Part shown: one piece after another, positions 9,029 to 17,846 of the stretch | Position numbering within the stretch: position 1 is the stretch's first letter | Layout: every line of letters starts with the position of its first letter | Assembly (NCBI GenBank): GCA_963713965.1 | Contig: OY970217.1 | Span: 2,480,001 to 2,544,000, forward strand | DNA: 64,000 bases | Origin: CALAGB01 sp963713965 | GTDB taxonomy: Bacteria; Chloroflexota; Chloroflexia; Thermomicrobiales; Thermomicrobiaceae | Direction of reading: 5' to 3' | Program-made: the position numbers and the translations under genes | The notes under the pieces: model-generated | What the model was told of the DNA's origin: nothing | Seen by the model: the letters and a program-made list of their open reading frames with translations, nothing else | Databases searched by the model: none

Positions 9029-9535
9029 CTATCCTCTCCGAAACGCGACGCGCAACAATGCCACCACGACGGCTACTCCGGCTCCAAACGCCGCGCCCAG
9101 TGCGGCGGCGGTGGAGATGGTCAGTGCCGTGCTCACATCTCCCTCCGCCCGTCCGGCGAAGAAGAAGATGCGCGACCCTTCAAATCGCGCCTCGCGTGCG
9201 ATGACAACGCCCGCCTGGCTGCGGACCATACGCAGCTCATGCGCCGAGATCTGACTTGAGGATGAGCCCTGAAGGACGACGCGCTCACTGTTGACGCGTG
9301 CCGCCGCGCTGCGATTCATCTGCAGACTCTTGGCGTCGATCGAGCGAGCCGCGGCCTGCTCCAGACTGACGCGCTCGGCGTTGATCGACTGCGCGCTTCC
9401 TCGCTTCATGATGACAGTCTGTGCTTCGACGTTCTGTACGGAGGTTCGCTCGACTTCAGTAGCCGGAGCCGGTTCTCGGCTGGCTGGCTGTTTGTAGGTC
9501 GTCTCTCGGATTCCTGGTTGGGATTCCTCGGCCAT
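9029..9535 (-). CDS. Repeat protein with C-terminal membrane anchor, unknown function
   Basis: A 168-residue protein I do not recognise. Residues about 28-125 consist of roughly six units of about 15 residues with the pattern [VI]-x-[AS]-x-x-[VL]-x-[LM]-x-x-[SG], for example SINAERVSLEQ, SIDAKSLQMNR, RVNSERVVLQG, QISAHELRMVR. Such short periodic units suggest a right-handed beta-helix like bactofilin or pentapeptide-type solenoids. A hydrophobic segment (ALTISTAAALGAAFGAG) and basic end anchor the C-terminus in the membrane. No signal peptide, so the solenoid should be cytoplasmic. Next to a YtxH-like gene. Confidence 0.65.
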   Translation of the reverse strand: MAEESQPGIRETTYKQPASREPAPATEVERTSVQNVEAQTVIMKRGSAQSINAERVSLEQAAARSIDAKSLQMNRSAAARVNSERVVLQGSSSSQISAHELRMVRSQAGVVIAREARFEGSRIFFFAGRAEGDVSTALTISTAAALGAAFGAGVAVVVALLRVAFRRG

Positions 9536-9700
9536 ACGGCGATCCTCACCCGTGTTACAGAACGTGTGGTCATTGAGCAGTCAATCGGGAACGACCCGGT
9601 TGACACAATGGCTGAGGCGCCGTCCATGAAGAAGAGGCGCCCGTATTGATCGTACGGGCGCCTGCGAAGACTGTCAAACTGGAACGGAAACGGAGCGTCG

Positions 9701-10303
9701 CTAGACGGTCTGCTTGGCGAAGGCGTTCTGCAGGATCTCAGTGACCTCGTCCAGGAAGTAACGCGCGAAGCGGTCCTGCTGGCCACGTCGCCACTGCTGC
9801 GAATTGGCCTTGACGGCCGCTTTGGTCTCGTCCGGCATGCGGTCGTAATTGCGTGTTACACCGGGAAGCTCCGGGTGCTCTTGCTGGAAGCGACGCGTCT
9901 CGGCGGCCATCTCCTCGCTCACCTTGACGGGACGTTCAATAAGGAAATCGAGCTCACGCATGTTCTCGTCGAAGAAGATGAAGACCGGGATGGCCTGGTA
10001 GTCATCCTTGCGGCGGTAGTTGGTCGCCAAATCCTTGTTCTCGTCCCGCCGCAGGACGCGAATCTGCAGATCCGGCACCTCGCGCGAGAGTTTGGTCAGG
10101 GGCGGCACGAACTGGGTCGAGTCGATGCACCACTCTTCGGTTAAGATCAGCACGCGTAACGGATGAGCGCTGAAGAAGGCACGATCGTCCTCGGTGATGA
10201 CCGCTCGATCAATGTTCTCCATCACGATCTCGCGATTTTGCGACATCTGAGCCAAATAATCGTCGATCGGAAGTGCCTGTTCGTAACGTTCGGCTGCCAA
10301 CAT
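9701..10303 (-). CDS. Thioredoxin-like family protein
   Basis: A 200-residue thioredoxin-fold protein. The active-site region is LILTEEWCIDSTQ, a CxxS-type site with a single Cys, followed by the strand VLRRDENKDL and a cis-Pro region QAIPVFIFFDE. It should therefore act as a monothiol or non-redox member rather than a dithiol reductase. The start at MLAAERYEQ is chosen because a GGAGAA ribosome binding site lies just upstream; earlier in-frame Met residues lack one. Confidence 0.8.
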   Translation of the reverse strand: MLAAERYEQALPIDDYLAQMSQNREIVMENIDRAVITEDDRAFFSAHPLRVLILTEEWCIDSTQFVPPLTKLSREVPDLQIRVLRRDENKDLATNYRRKDDYQAIPVFIFFDENMRELDFLIERPVKVSEEMAAETRRFQQEHPELPGVTRNYDRMPDETKAAVKANSQQWRRGQQDRFARYFLDEVTEILQNAFAKQTV

Positions 10304-10424
10304 GGCGTTCTCCTGTTTCATATGCAATGGGATCGAATCGGGCGCGTTATGCAATGCAGCGCCGTCACGTGACACAACACACGGCACCCTCAATTATTCC
10401 GCAACGTGCCGGAGTTGCCAGCAA

Positions 10425-11273
10425 TCAGTGCGTCTTGCGCAGTTCCGGGAGTACGTTGCGCGCGCAGCGCTCCATCATCGCTTGTTGCTCGTGGGATGCC
10501 ATAGGAAAGACCAGTTCACTGAAGCCCAGCTTGGCGTACGCCTCAATGGTGGTGCGGAACTCATCCTCAGATGAGAACGGCGCCTCCCACGTGTAGACTG
10601 ACATACGGACATCGTCTGGATTTCTCCCCACTTCGTGCGCCGCCGCGCGAAACTGTTCCGCCAGCGGTGCGACGACCTCGGGTGTTCCGCGGGTGTTCCA
10701 GGTATCGGCGTATTTGGCGGCCAGCTTGATCATCTTCGGCTTGAACGCACCGATGATGATGGGAATACGCGGCTGCTGCAGCGGCTTGGGCTCGAACGGC
10801 GCGTCGTCGAAGCTGTAGTACTTCCCCTTGAACGTGGTTCGATCCTCGGTCATCAGGCTGTCGATGATCTGGACCGCCTCATCCAGCATCTCGATGCGGG
10901 TGCCAGCCGATGGGTACTCATAGGAGTAGGCGTGGTGCTCCCGCTCCATCCAGCCCGCGCCGATGCCAATCTCGACCCGACCGTTCGTGGCGTGGTCGAT
11001 GGTGACGGCTTGCTTGGCCAGCAGACCCGGATTGCGGTAGGTGTTGCCACTCACCAGGATGCCGAAGCGGATGCGCTTAGTCAGCACGCCCAGCGAAGCG
11101 ATCAGCGACCAGGCCTCTAGATACGGAATCGACTCATCGTTTCCCGCGAGGAAGTGGTCCACCACCCAGGCGGAATCGAACCCAAGGTCTTCGATCTGCT
11201 GCCACTGTCTGGCCAATTCGGGAAAGGGCAACCGATTACCGGTGCCAAGTCCGACGCGTAGTGGAAAGCCCAT
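10425..11273 (-). CDS. LLM-class flavin-dependent (F420-type) oxidoreductase
   Basis: A 282-residue TIM-barrel protein of the bacterial luciferase-like family. N-terminal MGFPLRVGLGTGNRL, then DLGFDSAWVVDHF, LAKQAVTIDHATNGRVEIGIGAGW and a KPLQQPRIPIIIGAF block, all typical of F420-dependent members. The start is placed at MGFPLR because GAAGGGGG lies just upstream; a Met six codons earlier overlaps this site. Likely reduces or oxidises a small molecule with F420; the substrate is unknown. Confidence 0.83.
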   Translation of the reverse strand: MGFPLRVGLGTGNRLPFPELARQWQQIEDLGFDSAWVVDHFLAGNDESIPYLEAWSLIASLGVLTKRIRFGILVSGNTYRNPGLLAKQAVTIDHATNGRVEIGIGAGWMEREHHAYSYEYPSAGTRIEMLDEAVQIIDSLMTEDRTTFKGKYYSFDDAPFEPKPLQQPRIPIIIGAFKPKMIKLAAKYADTWNTRGTPEVVAPLAEQFRAAAHEVGRNPDDVRMSVYTWEAPFSSEDEFRTTIEAYAKLGFSELVFPMASHEQQAMMERCARNVLPELRKTH

Positions 11274-11291
11274 CTCGCCCCCTTCAATCAA

Positions 11292-11809
11292 ATCGATGGC
11301 CGACCATGAATCGCGTGCCGGTCAGCCTCGCCAGCATAACCGAAGTCGGCCGATCTGCCGTGAATCCGGTAGAGAGAACCGGCACGTCGCATGCCGCTCG
11401 GTACCGAAATCGCGATATTGCCGAAGGTCCCTGGTCATGCTACGATGGACTGCGTCGATCCGGGTGGTCATCGGATTGACGACGTTTCCGTTCCGAAGGG
11501 GAGCGAACCGTGCTGGTGAGAGATCGCCAAAAGTGGGCAAACGTGAGACGGAAGTCAGGCATTTCGGGGCCTGCTATGTCGTACTGTGCCCATTTTTCGG
11601 TGGTGATCCAGTGTGGCGGCGGGCTCTCGGAACAAAGCGAACTCGAGCGCAACGAGCCGTAACCCAGTCACACAACAGCGAAGAGAGCCGAACGTCGTGG
11701 GCCAGGATGATGGCCGCGGCGTTTTTTGTTGCTCCTGTGCCGACGCCACCAGCGGTCATCCGGCCCCATCTCACTCGATAGGCGCGACAGGAGCGGACAT
11801 GGAGCCAGC
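11292..11809. other. Gene-free stretch upstream of the ABC-F gene
   Basis: About 520 bases without a convincing gene. It should contain the divergent promoters of the LLM oxidoreductase and the ABC-F gene. The one structured feature I can see is the hairpin plus T-tract annotated separately. Several short open frames cross it; none has a credible start site or family signature. Confidence 0.5.
11691..11727 (+). terminator. Hairpin with T-tract in the ABC-F leader (candidate attenuator)
   Basis: AACGTCG (11691-11697) can pair with CGGCGTT (11716-11722), with GGCC near the loop side, followed by six T residues. It lies about 80 bases before the ABC-F start. Antibiotic-resistance ABC-F genes are often controlled by such leader terminators; the role here is inferred. 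Confidence 0.4.
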
Positions 11810-13456
11810 GTGCTGCTGACGAGATTGGAATCGATTGAGCTGAGCTTCGGCACCCGCAACGTGCTGAACGGCGTCAGCCTCAGCCTCAATGACGGAGAAA
11901 AGATCGGTCTGGTGGGGCCTAATGGAGCTGGGAAGTCGAGTCTGCTCAAGGTTCTGGCCGGACTCGATGCGCCCCAGGGCGGAGAACGGTCGTTGCGGCG
12001 CGGGGCGATTTGCGCCTACCTGCCGCAGGAGTACGACGGAGAGGGACTCACCAGTGCCTTCGATGAGGTGCTGCGTGGTCGTGCCGATCTGCAAGAGATC
12101 GAGGCTGAGCTCGACCGCATCGAGGCGGACCTGGCCGACCCGAAGCTGAGTGGCGACCTGGATGCGTTCGGCCACCTGCTCGATCGGCAGGCTCGGATCC
12201 TGCAACGGTATGACGAGGCGGATGGACCACGTTTTCGCTCCGACGCCGAGAGTTTGCTGATCGATCTCGGAATACCGCTCCAGATGCATGACCGGCCTGT
12301 CACGGAGCTGAGTGGCGGTCAGAAGAAGCTGGTCGGTCTGGCCCGCTGCCTGATCTCCAAACCTGATCTCTTGTTGTTGGACGAGCCGGACAACCATCTC
12401 GATATCGGCGCCAAGGCGGAGCTCGAGCAGGTCCTCAAGCGTTTCTCGGGCGCTTTCGTGCTTGTATCGCATGATCGCTACCTACTGGACGACACGGTCT
12501 CGCAGATCGTCGAGTTGGCGGACGGCAACCTCACTGTCTACCAGGGGAACTATTCGAGCTACGTGACACAGCGCGAGATGGCTCTGCTGAAGCAGCAGCA
12601 GGACTTCGTCTCGCAGCAGAAGGAGATCAAGCGTCTGGAGGAGGCGATCGCCCGCTTCGAACAGTGGGCGCGCATCGTGGTCGATGAACGCCACATCAAA
12701 CAGGCACGGAATAAGCAGCGGCAGATCGATCAGATGGACAAGGTCGAACGCCCGGTGCTGGAACGGCGCAAGATGGCACTGGCATTCAACGCGCAGCAGC
12801 GTGGTGGGCAGAAAGTGATCGAAGCGCGGCATCTGACCAAGGAGTTCGAGGACAGTCTCATCTTCCTCGACGTCAGCTTCACCGTACGACGTGGCGAGCG
12901 GGTCGGATTGGTCGGACCCAACGGCACCGGCAAGTCGGTCCTCTTCCGACTCCTGCTCGGTCTGGACGAGCCGACAGAAGGCGAAGTCTGGGTCGGTCCG
13001 TCGATCCGCCTCGGCTACTACGCTCAGGGCCACGAGACGCTGGACCTGGATTTGACGCCGATCGAGTTCATTCGCCGCAGACACGCGCTGCGAGAAGAGC
13101 AGGTGGTGGCGCTGCTCGGTCGATTCCTTTTCAACTATCGGCAGGCGTGCAGCCCGATCTCGATCCTGAGCGGTGGCGAGAAGAGCAAGCTGCAGCTTCT
13201 CGATCTGACGCTCAGCGGCGTCAACTGCCTGCTCCTGGACGAACCTACCAACCACCTCGACATCGAGTCTGCCGAGGTGCTTGAAGCAGCGTTGGATGAG
13301 TTCGATGGAACGGTGCTGACGATATCGCACGACCGTTATTTTCTGGACCGAACCTGCAGTCGGACATTCGAACTGCTGGACGGTAATCTCGACGAATTCC
13401 CTGGCGGATACAGCGAGTATTTCGAGCAAAAGAAGGCGCAATCCGTGCGCGCCTGA
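11810..13456 (+). CDS. ABC-F family ATPase (ribosome-associated)
   Basis: A 548-residue tandem ABC ATPase without membrane segments. Domain 1: Walker A GPNGAGKSS, signature LSGGQKKLVGLAR, Walker B LLLLDEPDNHLD. Linker rich in Gln, Glu and Arg (about 230-310). Domain 2: Walker A GPNGTGKSV, signature LSGGEKSKLQLLDL, Walker B LLLDEPTNHLDI. ABC-F proteins act at the ribosomal E site in translation regulation or antibiotic protection. The start is the GTG preceded by GGAG five bases upstream; the in-frame reading further upstream is not conserved-looking. Which subfamily (Uup, EttA-like or resistance type) cannot be decided by eye. Confidence 0.9.
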   Translation: MLLTRLESIELSFGTRNVLNGVSLSLNDGEKIGLVGPNGAGKSSLLKVLAGLDAPQGGERSLRRGAICAYLPQEYDGEGLTSAFDEVLRGRADLQEIEAELDRIEADLADPKLSGDLDAFGHLLDRQARILQRYDEADGPRFRSDAESLLIDLGIPLQMHDRPVTELSGGQKKLVGLARCLISKPDLLLLDEPDNHLDIGAKAELEQVLKRFSGAFVLVSHDRYLLDDTVSQIVELADGNLTVYQGNYSSYVTQREMALLKQQQDFVSQQKEIKRLEEAIARFEQWARIVVDERHIKQARNKQRQIDQMDKVERPVLERRKMALAFNAQQRGGQKVIEARHLTKEFEDSLIFLDVSFTVRRGERVGLVGPNGTGKSVLFRLLLGLDEPTEGEVWVGPSIRLGYYAQGHETLDLDLTPIEFIRRRHALREEQVVALLGRFLFNYRQACSPISILSGGEKSKLQLLDLTLSGVNCLLLDEPTNHLDIESAEVLEAALDEFDGTVLTISHDRYFLDRTCSRTFELLDGNLDEFPGGYSEYFEQKKAQSVRA

Positions 13457-13943
13457 TGACGGAACGCGCAGACTCCCGATGTGCTCATTGCGCTTCTTTG
13501 GGAGGATGAGGAAGGCAATGATGAGAATCCTGTCAGGACGTCCGTACCTTGCAATCGGGGCAATATGGAGTTAGTATGGAGGTAGCGGGGGGACGGCCCT
13601 CGCGGCAACGATACCGATCTGATAGTGTCGAAGTTGCGGCAAAGCGCTGCTGGTTCGATACGAAAGGAGAGGCGCTGGAGTTGGAATTTCCGCCGGACTC
13701 ACAGCGTGTCGGTGCCGGTACGAACCGTGAGGCTCCTCAAAGCTGAATCGAATCGTGGAGAGGGCCTAATCGTCATCCTACGAAGCAGGAATTTACCTAG
13801 CACCGACCGAAGTGATGACGACAAAAGAGTGCGTTTTATCGACACCCAGGGCTCGTCCTGGGTGTCGTTTTCGTCTGCCCGCTGACTCACCAGACTCAAA
13901 CAGCAATAATACCTGCGAAGTTGAACGTCGGCATATCGAGGAG
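13457..13943. other. Long leader region of the NUDIX gene
   Basis: About 490 bases without a gene. It ends in a strong terminator-like hairpin about 80 bases before the NUDIX gene, so a regulatory leader RNA is possible. I compared it by eye with T-box, SAM and cobalamin signatures and found none. Confidence 0.4.
13840..13871 (+). terminator. Intrinsic terminator hairpin ahead of the NUDIX gene
   Basis: A perfect 11-bp stem, CGACACCCAGG (13840-13850) with CCTGGGTGTCG (13857-13867), a six-base loop and a following TTTT. It either ends a short leader transcript or serves as the terminator of the ABC-F gene some 380 bases upstream. Confidence 0.75.
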
Positions 13944-13949
13944 ATGTCT

Positions 13950-14567
13950 GTGCTGTCGAAGGGAATGCGTTGGGCGCGCGAGATTCAGGCGATTGCACAG
14001 ACCGGGTTGAGCTACGCTCCCGACCCCTTCGACGTCGAACGCTATCAGCGTCTCCAGGAGATCGCGGCGGAGATGATGGCGGCAGGAGACGAGTCCTTCG
14101 TGGCGCCGTTGCAGTCGCTCTTCGCGGCCGAAGTGGGGCATGCCACACCCAAGGTCGACGTGCGGTCCGCAGTCTTTCGCGATGGCACGATTCTGCTGGT
14201 GCAGGAGACGGAGGACGGACTCTGGACGCTTCCTGGTGGCTGGGTCGATCCGGGGGAGTCACCGAGCGAGGCGGCCGCGCGAGAGACGCTGGAGGAATCG
14301 GGTTACCGTGTCACGGTGCGGCGACTATTGGCAATCTACGACCGCGACCGGCATGCCCACCCGCCGATGGCGTTCCACATCTACAAGCTCTTCTTCGATT
14401 GCGAGATTGTCGCCGGAGATGCGATGCCCAGCACCGAGACGAATGACGTCCGCTTCTTCCCGCTCAACGACCTGCCGCCGCTCTCCATCGATCGCGTCCT
14501 GCCCGAGCAGATCGCCCGCCTCTATGCGTTGCATCTGGTTCCGTCCTTGCCGGCGGATTTTGATTGA
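13950..14567 (+). CDS. NUDIX hydrolase with N-terminal NUDIX_N domain
   Basis: About 205 residues. The N-terminal 60 residues (WAREIQAIAQTGLSYAPDPFD) match the helical domain preceding some ADP-ribose or nucleoside-diphosphate-X pyrophosphatases. The NUDIX box GGWVDPGESPSEAAARETLEESGY has all catalytic residues. GAGGAG at 13938-13943 abuts the ATG at 13944 but is ideally spaced from the GTG at 13950, so I prefer the GTG. The enzyme should hydrolyse a nucleoside diphosphate derivative. Preceded by a long leader with a terminator hairpin. Confidence 0.85.
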   Translation: MLSKGMRWAREIQAIAQTGLSYAPDPFDVERYQRLQEIAAEMMAAGDESFVAPLQSLFAAEVGHATPKVDVRSAVFRDGTILLVQETEDGLWTLPGGWVDPGESPSEAAARETLEESGYRVTVRRLLAIYDRDRHAHPPMAFHIYKLFFDCEIVAGDAMPSTETNDVRFFPLNDLPPLSIDRVLPEQIARLYALHLVPSLPADFD

Positions 14568-14611
14568 CAGCGGTGCGGTCCTCTTGTGTGGGCTTTTGCT
14601 TTGGTCCGGGT

Positions 14612-16234
14612 CTACTTCACCCCGGCCTGCTCCAGCTGTGCCTGGACCCCACCGATGGCGGAGAAGGTCACGTTCGGGTGATCCTGGATTGCGAAATCGA
14701 GGTCCCATTGGTTGCGGAAGAGCAGAACGACGTTCCCGTCCCGGTCTTCGGCGCGTGAGCGACCGCGCCGTCCGCCCATCTCGCGAATCTCCTCCGGATC
14801 GCCTGAGACCCAGCGTACCAGCTCATAACCCAGCGGCTCGAGGACGGTCTCGACGCCGTACTCATTCTCCAGCCGGTAGCGCACTACATCGAATTGAAGC
14901 GCGCCGACCGCGGCCAGAATCGGCTCGCGGCTGCCTGAATCGAGCGGGTAAAGGAGCTGAATGCCACCTTCCTCCTCGATTTGGTCGAGCCCACGCTGGA
15001 ACTGCTTGTAGCGGTCGGTCTTCGCATTGAGCAAGCGAGCGAAATGCTCCGGTTGGAATCGAGGCATAGCCGCGAAGGCGCCGTGATCACCATTCGTCAC
15101 CGAATCTCCGACGGTGAAGGTGCCGGGGTTGATCAAGCCGATGACGTCACCGGCATAGCCTTCCTCGACAACCTCGCGATCCTGGCCGAAGAGCTTCATC
15201 GGGCGGCTAAGACGAACCTCGCGACCCAAACGCACGTGCTTGACCGGCATGTCTTTCTCGAATCGTCCTGAGCAGACGCGTAGAAATGCGACCCGGTCCC
15301 GGTGGCGTGGATCCATATTCGCCTGAATCTTGAAGACGAACCCTGAGAACTCCTCGTCTTCGGCACTCACGTGGCCGTTCGCTGTCTCGCGTGGCAGTGG
15401 CGATGGGGCAATCTCGACGAAGGCATCGAGAAAGAGCTGCACACCGAAGTTGGTCAAGGCGCTGCCGAAGTAGACCGGCGTCAGTTCGCCCGCCAGTACT
15501 CGCTCCCGATCGAATTCGTAGCCTGCCACTTCAACGAGTTCCACCGATTCGCGCAGCTTGGCGGCTGGCGCTGGACCGAGAATCTGGTCCAGCTTCACGT
15601 CGTCGATGCCTGCCGCCTGCACCGGAGCGCGTCGCGCGCCATGCTCAGTGCGCGCAAAGCGATGTACTTGCTCGGTTCCGCGGTCATAGACGCCCTGGAA
15701 CTCGGTGCCGTCCCCGATCGGCCAATTCATGGGACAGACATCGAGCCCGAGGGTCTGCTCAATCTCGTCAAGCAGCTCCAGCGGGTCAAGTGCCGGTCGA
15801 TCGAGCTTGTTGATGAAGGTGAAGATCGGGATGTGACGCATGCGACAGACTTCGAAGAGCTTGAGCGTCTGCGGCTCTATGCCACGCGCGGCATCTAGCA
15901 CCATCACGGCGCTATCGGCAGCGGTCAACGTTCGATAGGTGTCCTCGGAGAAGTCCTGGTGGCCGGGTGTGTCCAGCAGGTTCACTCGATAGCCGTGATA
16001 GTCGAACTGCAAGACCGTTGATGAGACCGAAATACCACGCTCTTTCTCGAGCGACATCCAGTCGGAGGCGGTCTGCCGCTGTTGCCGTCGCGCGGTGACC
16101 GATCCAGCCAGATTGACCGCGCCACCGTAGAGAAGCAACTTCTCGGTGAGCGTCGTCTTACCGGCGTCCGGGTGAGAGATGATGGCGAACGTTCGTCTGC
16201 GACGAACCTCGCGTTCTAGCTTCGTTGACCCCAC
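14612..16234 (-). CDS. prfC: Peptide chain release factor 3
   Basis: A 540-residue translational GTPase, close to the usual RF3 length (about 530). G1 is SHPDAGKTTLTEK near residue 20, switch I includes SDWMSLEKERGISVSSTVLQF, G3 is LLDTPGHQDFSEDTYRTL, and G4 is NKLD. These match RF3 rather than EF-G (no domain IV). RF3 recycles RF1/RF2 from the ribosome after peptide release. A single gene on the minus strand, convergent with the NUDIX gene. Confidence 0.95.
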   Translation of the reverse strand: MGSTKLEREVRRRRTFAIISHPDAGKTTLTEKLLLYGGAVNLAGSVTARRQQRQTASDWMSLEKERGISVSSTVLQFDYHGYRVNLLDTPGHQDFSEDTYRTLTAADSAVMVLDAARGIEPQTLKLFEVCRMRHIPIFTFINKLDRPALDPLELLDEIEQTLGLDVCPMNWPIGDGTEFQGVYDRGTEQVHRFARTEHGARRAPVQAAGIDDVKLDQILGPAPAAKLRESVELVEVAGYEFDRERVLAGELTPVYFGSALTNFGVQLFLDAFVEIAPSPLPRETANGHVSAEDEEFSGFVFKIQANMDPRHRDRVAFLRVCSGRFEKDMPVKHVRLGREVRLSRPMKLFGQDREVVEEGYAGDVIGLINPGTFTVGDSVTNGDHGAFAAMPRFQPEHFARLLNAKTDRYKQFQRGLDQIEEEGGIQLLYPLDSGSREPILAAVGALQFDVVRYRLENEYGVETVLEPLGYELVRWVSGDPEEIREMGGRRGRSRAEDRDGNVVLLFRNQWDLDFAIQDHPNVTFSAIGGVQAQLEQAGVK

Positions 16235-16561
16235 CCGTTGCGCTCCTTCTTCTCCTGCTGACTCAAACTACTATGAGGCTGGTGTGGCTCGACGAACGGC
16301 CCAAGCCACGGTAGGCGAGGTCGATTCTCCTCGAGCATACAAGACCTCTGAGTATACCAATTCTCGACCGATCTCTCGATGTCGCGGGACGTGTCATGTC
16401 ATTATGGTGATGCTTCGCTATACTCTGACTCGGGTGGGAGCATCACCGGGAGTCGGTAGCGCGAATTTGACCGACAGTGGCCCTGTTGCCGCCAGTGACA
16501 GTAATCAGATCGGCGCTCGACTAACCGCTCATCATTTGACATTTGCCGGGGAGAATATCTG
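16235..16561. other. Divergent promoter region of prfC and the MFS gene
   Basis: About 330 bases between divergent genes. TATACT-like boxes occur near 16350 (minus strand) and near 16418 (plus strand) but no good -35 partner could be assigned to either. No small gene or RNA recognised. Confidence 0.45.
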
Positions 16562-17809
16562 TTGACGACAGCAACTTCGGCCTCGCGAGCTTCCGAGTGG
16601 AAACGCTGGAGCATCGTCGTTGGAGCGACGTTCGTGCTGGCGGTCACCGCTGGCGGACGCTTCATGGTAGGTCTGGTTTTTGACCAGATCCGTGACGGAT
16701 TTTCCCTCAGCCACTCGACGCTTGGTCTGATCGTATCGCTCAACGTGTTGGTCGTCGGCGCCGCTCAACCATTCGTCGGATGGCTCGTCGATCGTCTCCC
16801 GGCCAGAGCGGTCGCCGCCGTCGGGCTTGGGCTGATCGCATCGGGCATGGTCCTCACCGCCGAGGCGCACACGACGGTCTTTCTGATCATCGGCTATGGC
16901 GTTCTGGTGGCGTTGGGACTTGGCGCTGTATCGCCGGTCACCATCACGCCACTCGTCGCTGGTTGGTTCGAGAAACGGCGAGCGACGGCGCTGTCAGTTG
17001 TCAGCATGGGGAGCCCGCTCGGACAGCTAGCAATCGTTCCGTCGTTGGCGCTGTTGGTCGACGGCATCGGTTGGCGCGACGGCTATTTCGTCGTCGCGGC
17101 GCTGCTTTTCTGCGTTGGAGCGCCCCTGATCCTCTGGCTGCTTAGAGAGCGAGAAGACACCGCCGACGCTGCCGAGACGGTGACCGGATGCTCACTCGGT
17201 AACGCGGTGAGGGCTCTTAGCTTCTGGCAATTGGGAGTCGGCTTCTTCGTCTGCGGGTTCACCATGTCCTGGATCATGACCTACTTCTTCGACTATGCCA
17301 AAGTGAACACAATTGACAAAGGACTGGCCGCGTTCTCCCTCTCGATGATGGGTGGCATCAGCATTATCGGGACGTTGACCACCGGCTGGTGGTCAGACCG
17401 TTCGGGTGGAACAATGCCATTGGCGCTCATCTACCTGCTGCGCGGAATTGGATTTGGATTGCTGTTCCTTGCCAAAAGCAATCCGGCATACATGCTCCTG
17501 GCGATGGCCGTCATTGGTTTTTCCTGGAGCTCAACGGTGCCGCTGACGTCCGCGCTGTGCGCCAACATCTACGGGCGCCGCTCTCTAGGTGCCATTTTCG
17601 GTTTCATGTTTGCCATCATGCCGCTGGGTAGCGCCGTGGGCGCTGCGCTCACCGGGTTCCTCTATGATCAGACTGGGTCCTACGTTCCATCCCTCTTGAT
17701 CAATGTCGCGGCTGGGACGATCGCCGCCGTTACCGTGATCCAGGTGCGGCGTGAGCCGATATTCCACCCGATCAGATCACGCGAAACGACGCAGGCGCTG
17801 GCGGACTAA
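16562..17809 (+). CDS. MFS transporter (monocarboxylate/OFA-like)
   Basis: A 415-residue carrier with 12 membrane segments. The N-terminal half carries the MFS loop motif GWLVDRLPAR between TM2 and TM3. The helix TPLVAGWFEKRRATALSVVSMGSPLG is typical of the monocarboxylate/oxalate-formate antiporter branch. The start codon is TTG, preceded by GGGGAG eight bases upstream. The substrate is unknown; an organic acid is plausible from the subfamily look only. Confidence 0.83.
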   Translation: MTTATSASRASEWKRWSIVVGATFVLAVTAGGRFMVGLVFDQIRDGFSLSHSTLGLIVSLNVLVVGAAQPFVGWLVDRLPARAVAAVGLGLIASGMVLTAEAHTTVFLIIGYGVLVALGLGAVSPVTITPLVAGWFEKRRATALSVVSMGSPLGQLAIVPSLALLVDGIGWRDGYFVVAALLFCVGAPLILWLLREREDTADAAETVTGCSLGNAVRALSFWQLGVGFFVCGFTMSWIMTYFFDYAKVNTIDKGLAAFSLSMMGGISIIGTLTTGWWSDRSGGTMPLALIYLLRGIGFGLLFLAKSNPAYMLLAMAVIGFSWSSTVPLTSALCANIYGRRSLGAIFGFMFAIMPLGSAVGAALTGFLYDQTGSYVPSLLINVAAGTIAAVTVIQVRREPIFHPIRSRETTQALAD

Positions 17810-17846
17810 TCGCCAGCACCTGCAACCACCTATGCTGCGCTCTACC

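Noticed and set aside
12482..13441. Long minus-strand frame opposite the ABC-F gene
   Set aside because: Antisense shadow of the second ATPase domain caused by high GC codon use.
13549..13840. T-box or SAM riboswitch upstream of the NUDIX gene
   Set aside because: No T-box antiterminator sequence or SAM core elements seen; only the terminator is supported.
14140..15030. Plus-strand frame covering NUDIX and prfC ends
   Set aside because: Overlaps the NUDIX box in another frame and prfC antisense; extreme Arg/Ser/Pro composition.
16562..17809. MFS carrier as the oxalate importer for the oxidoreductase
   Set aside because: It lies 22 kb away from the operon and the subfamily look alone does not define the substrate.
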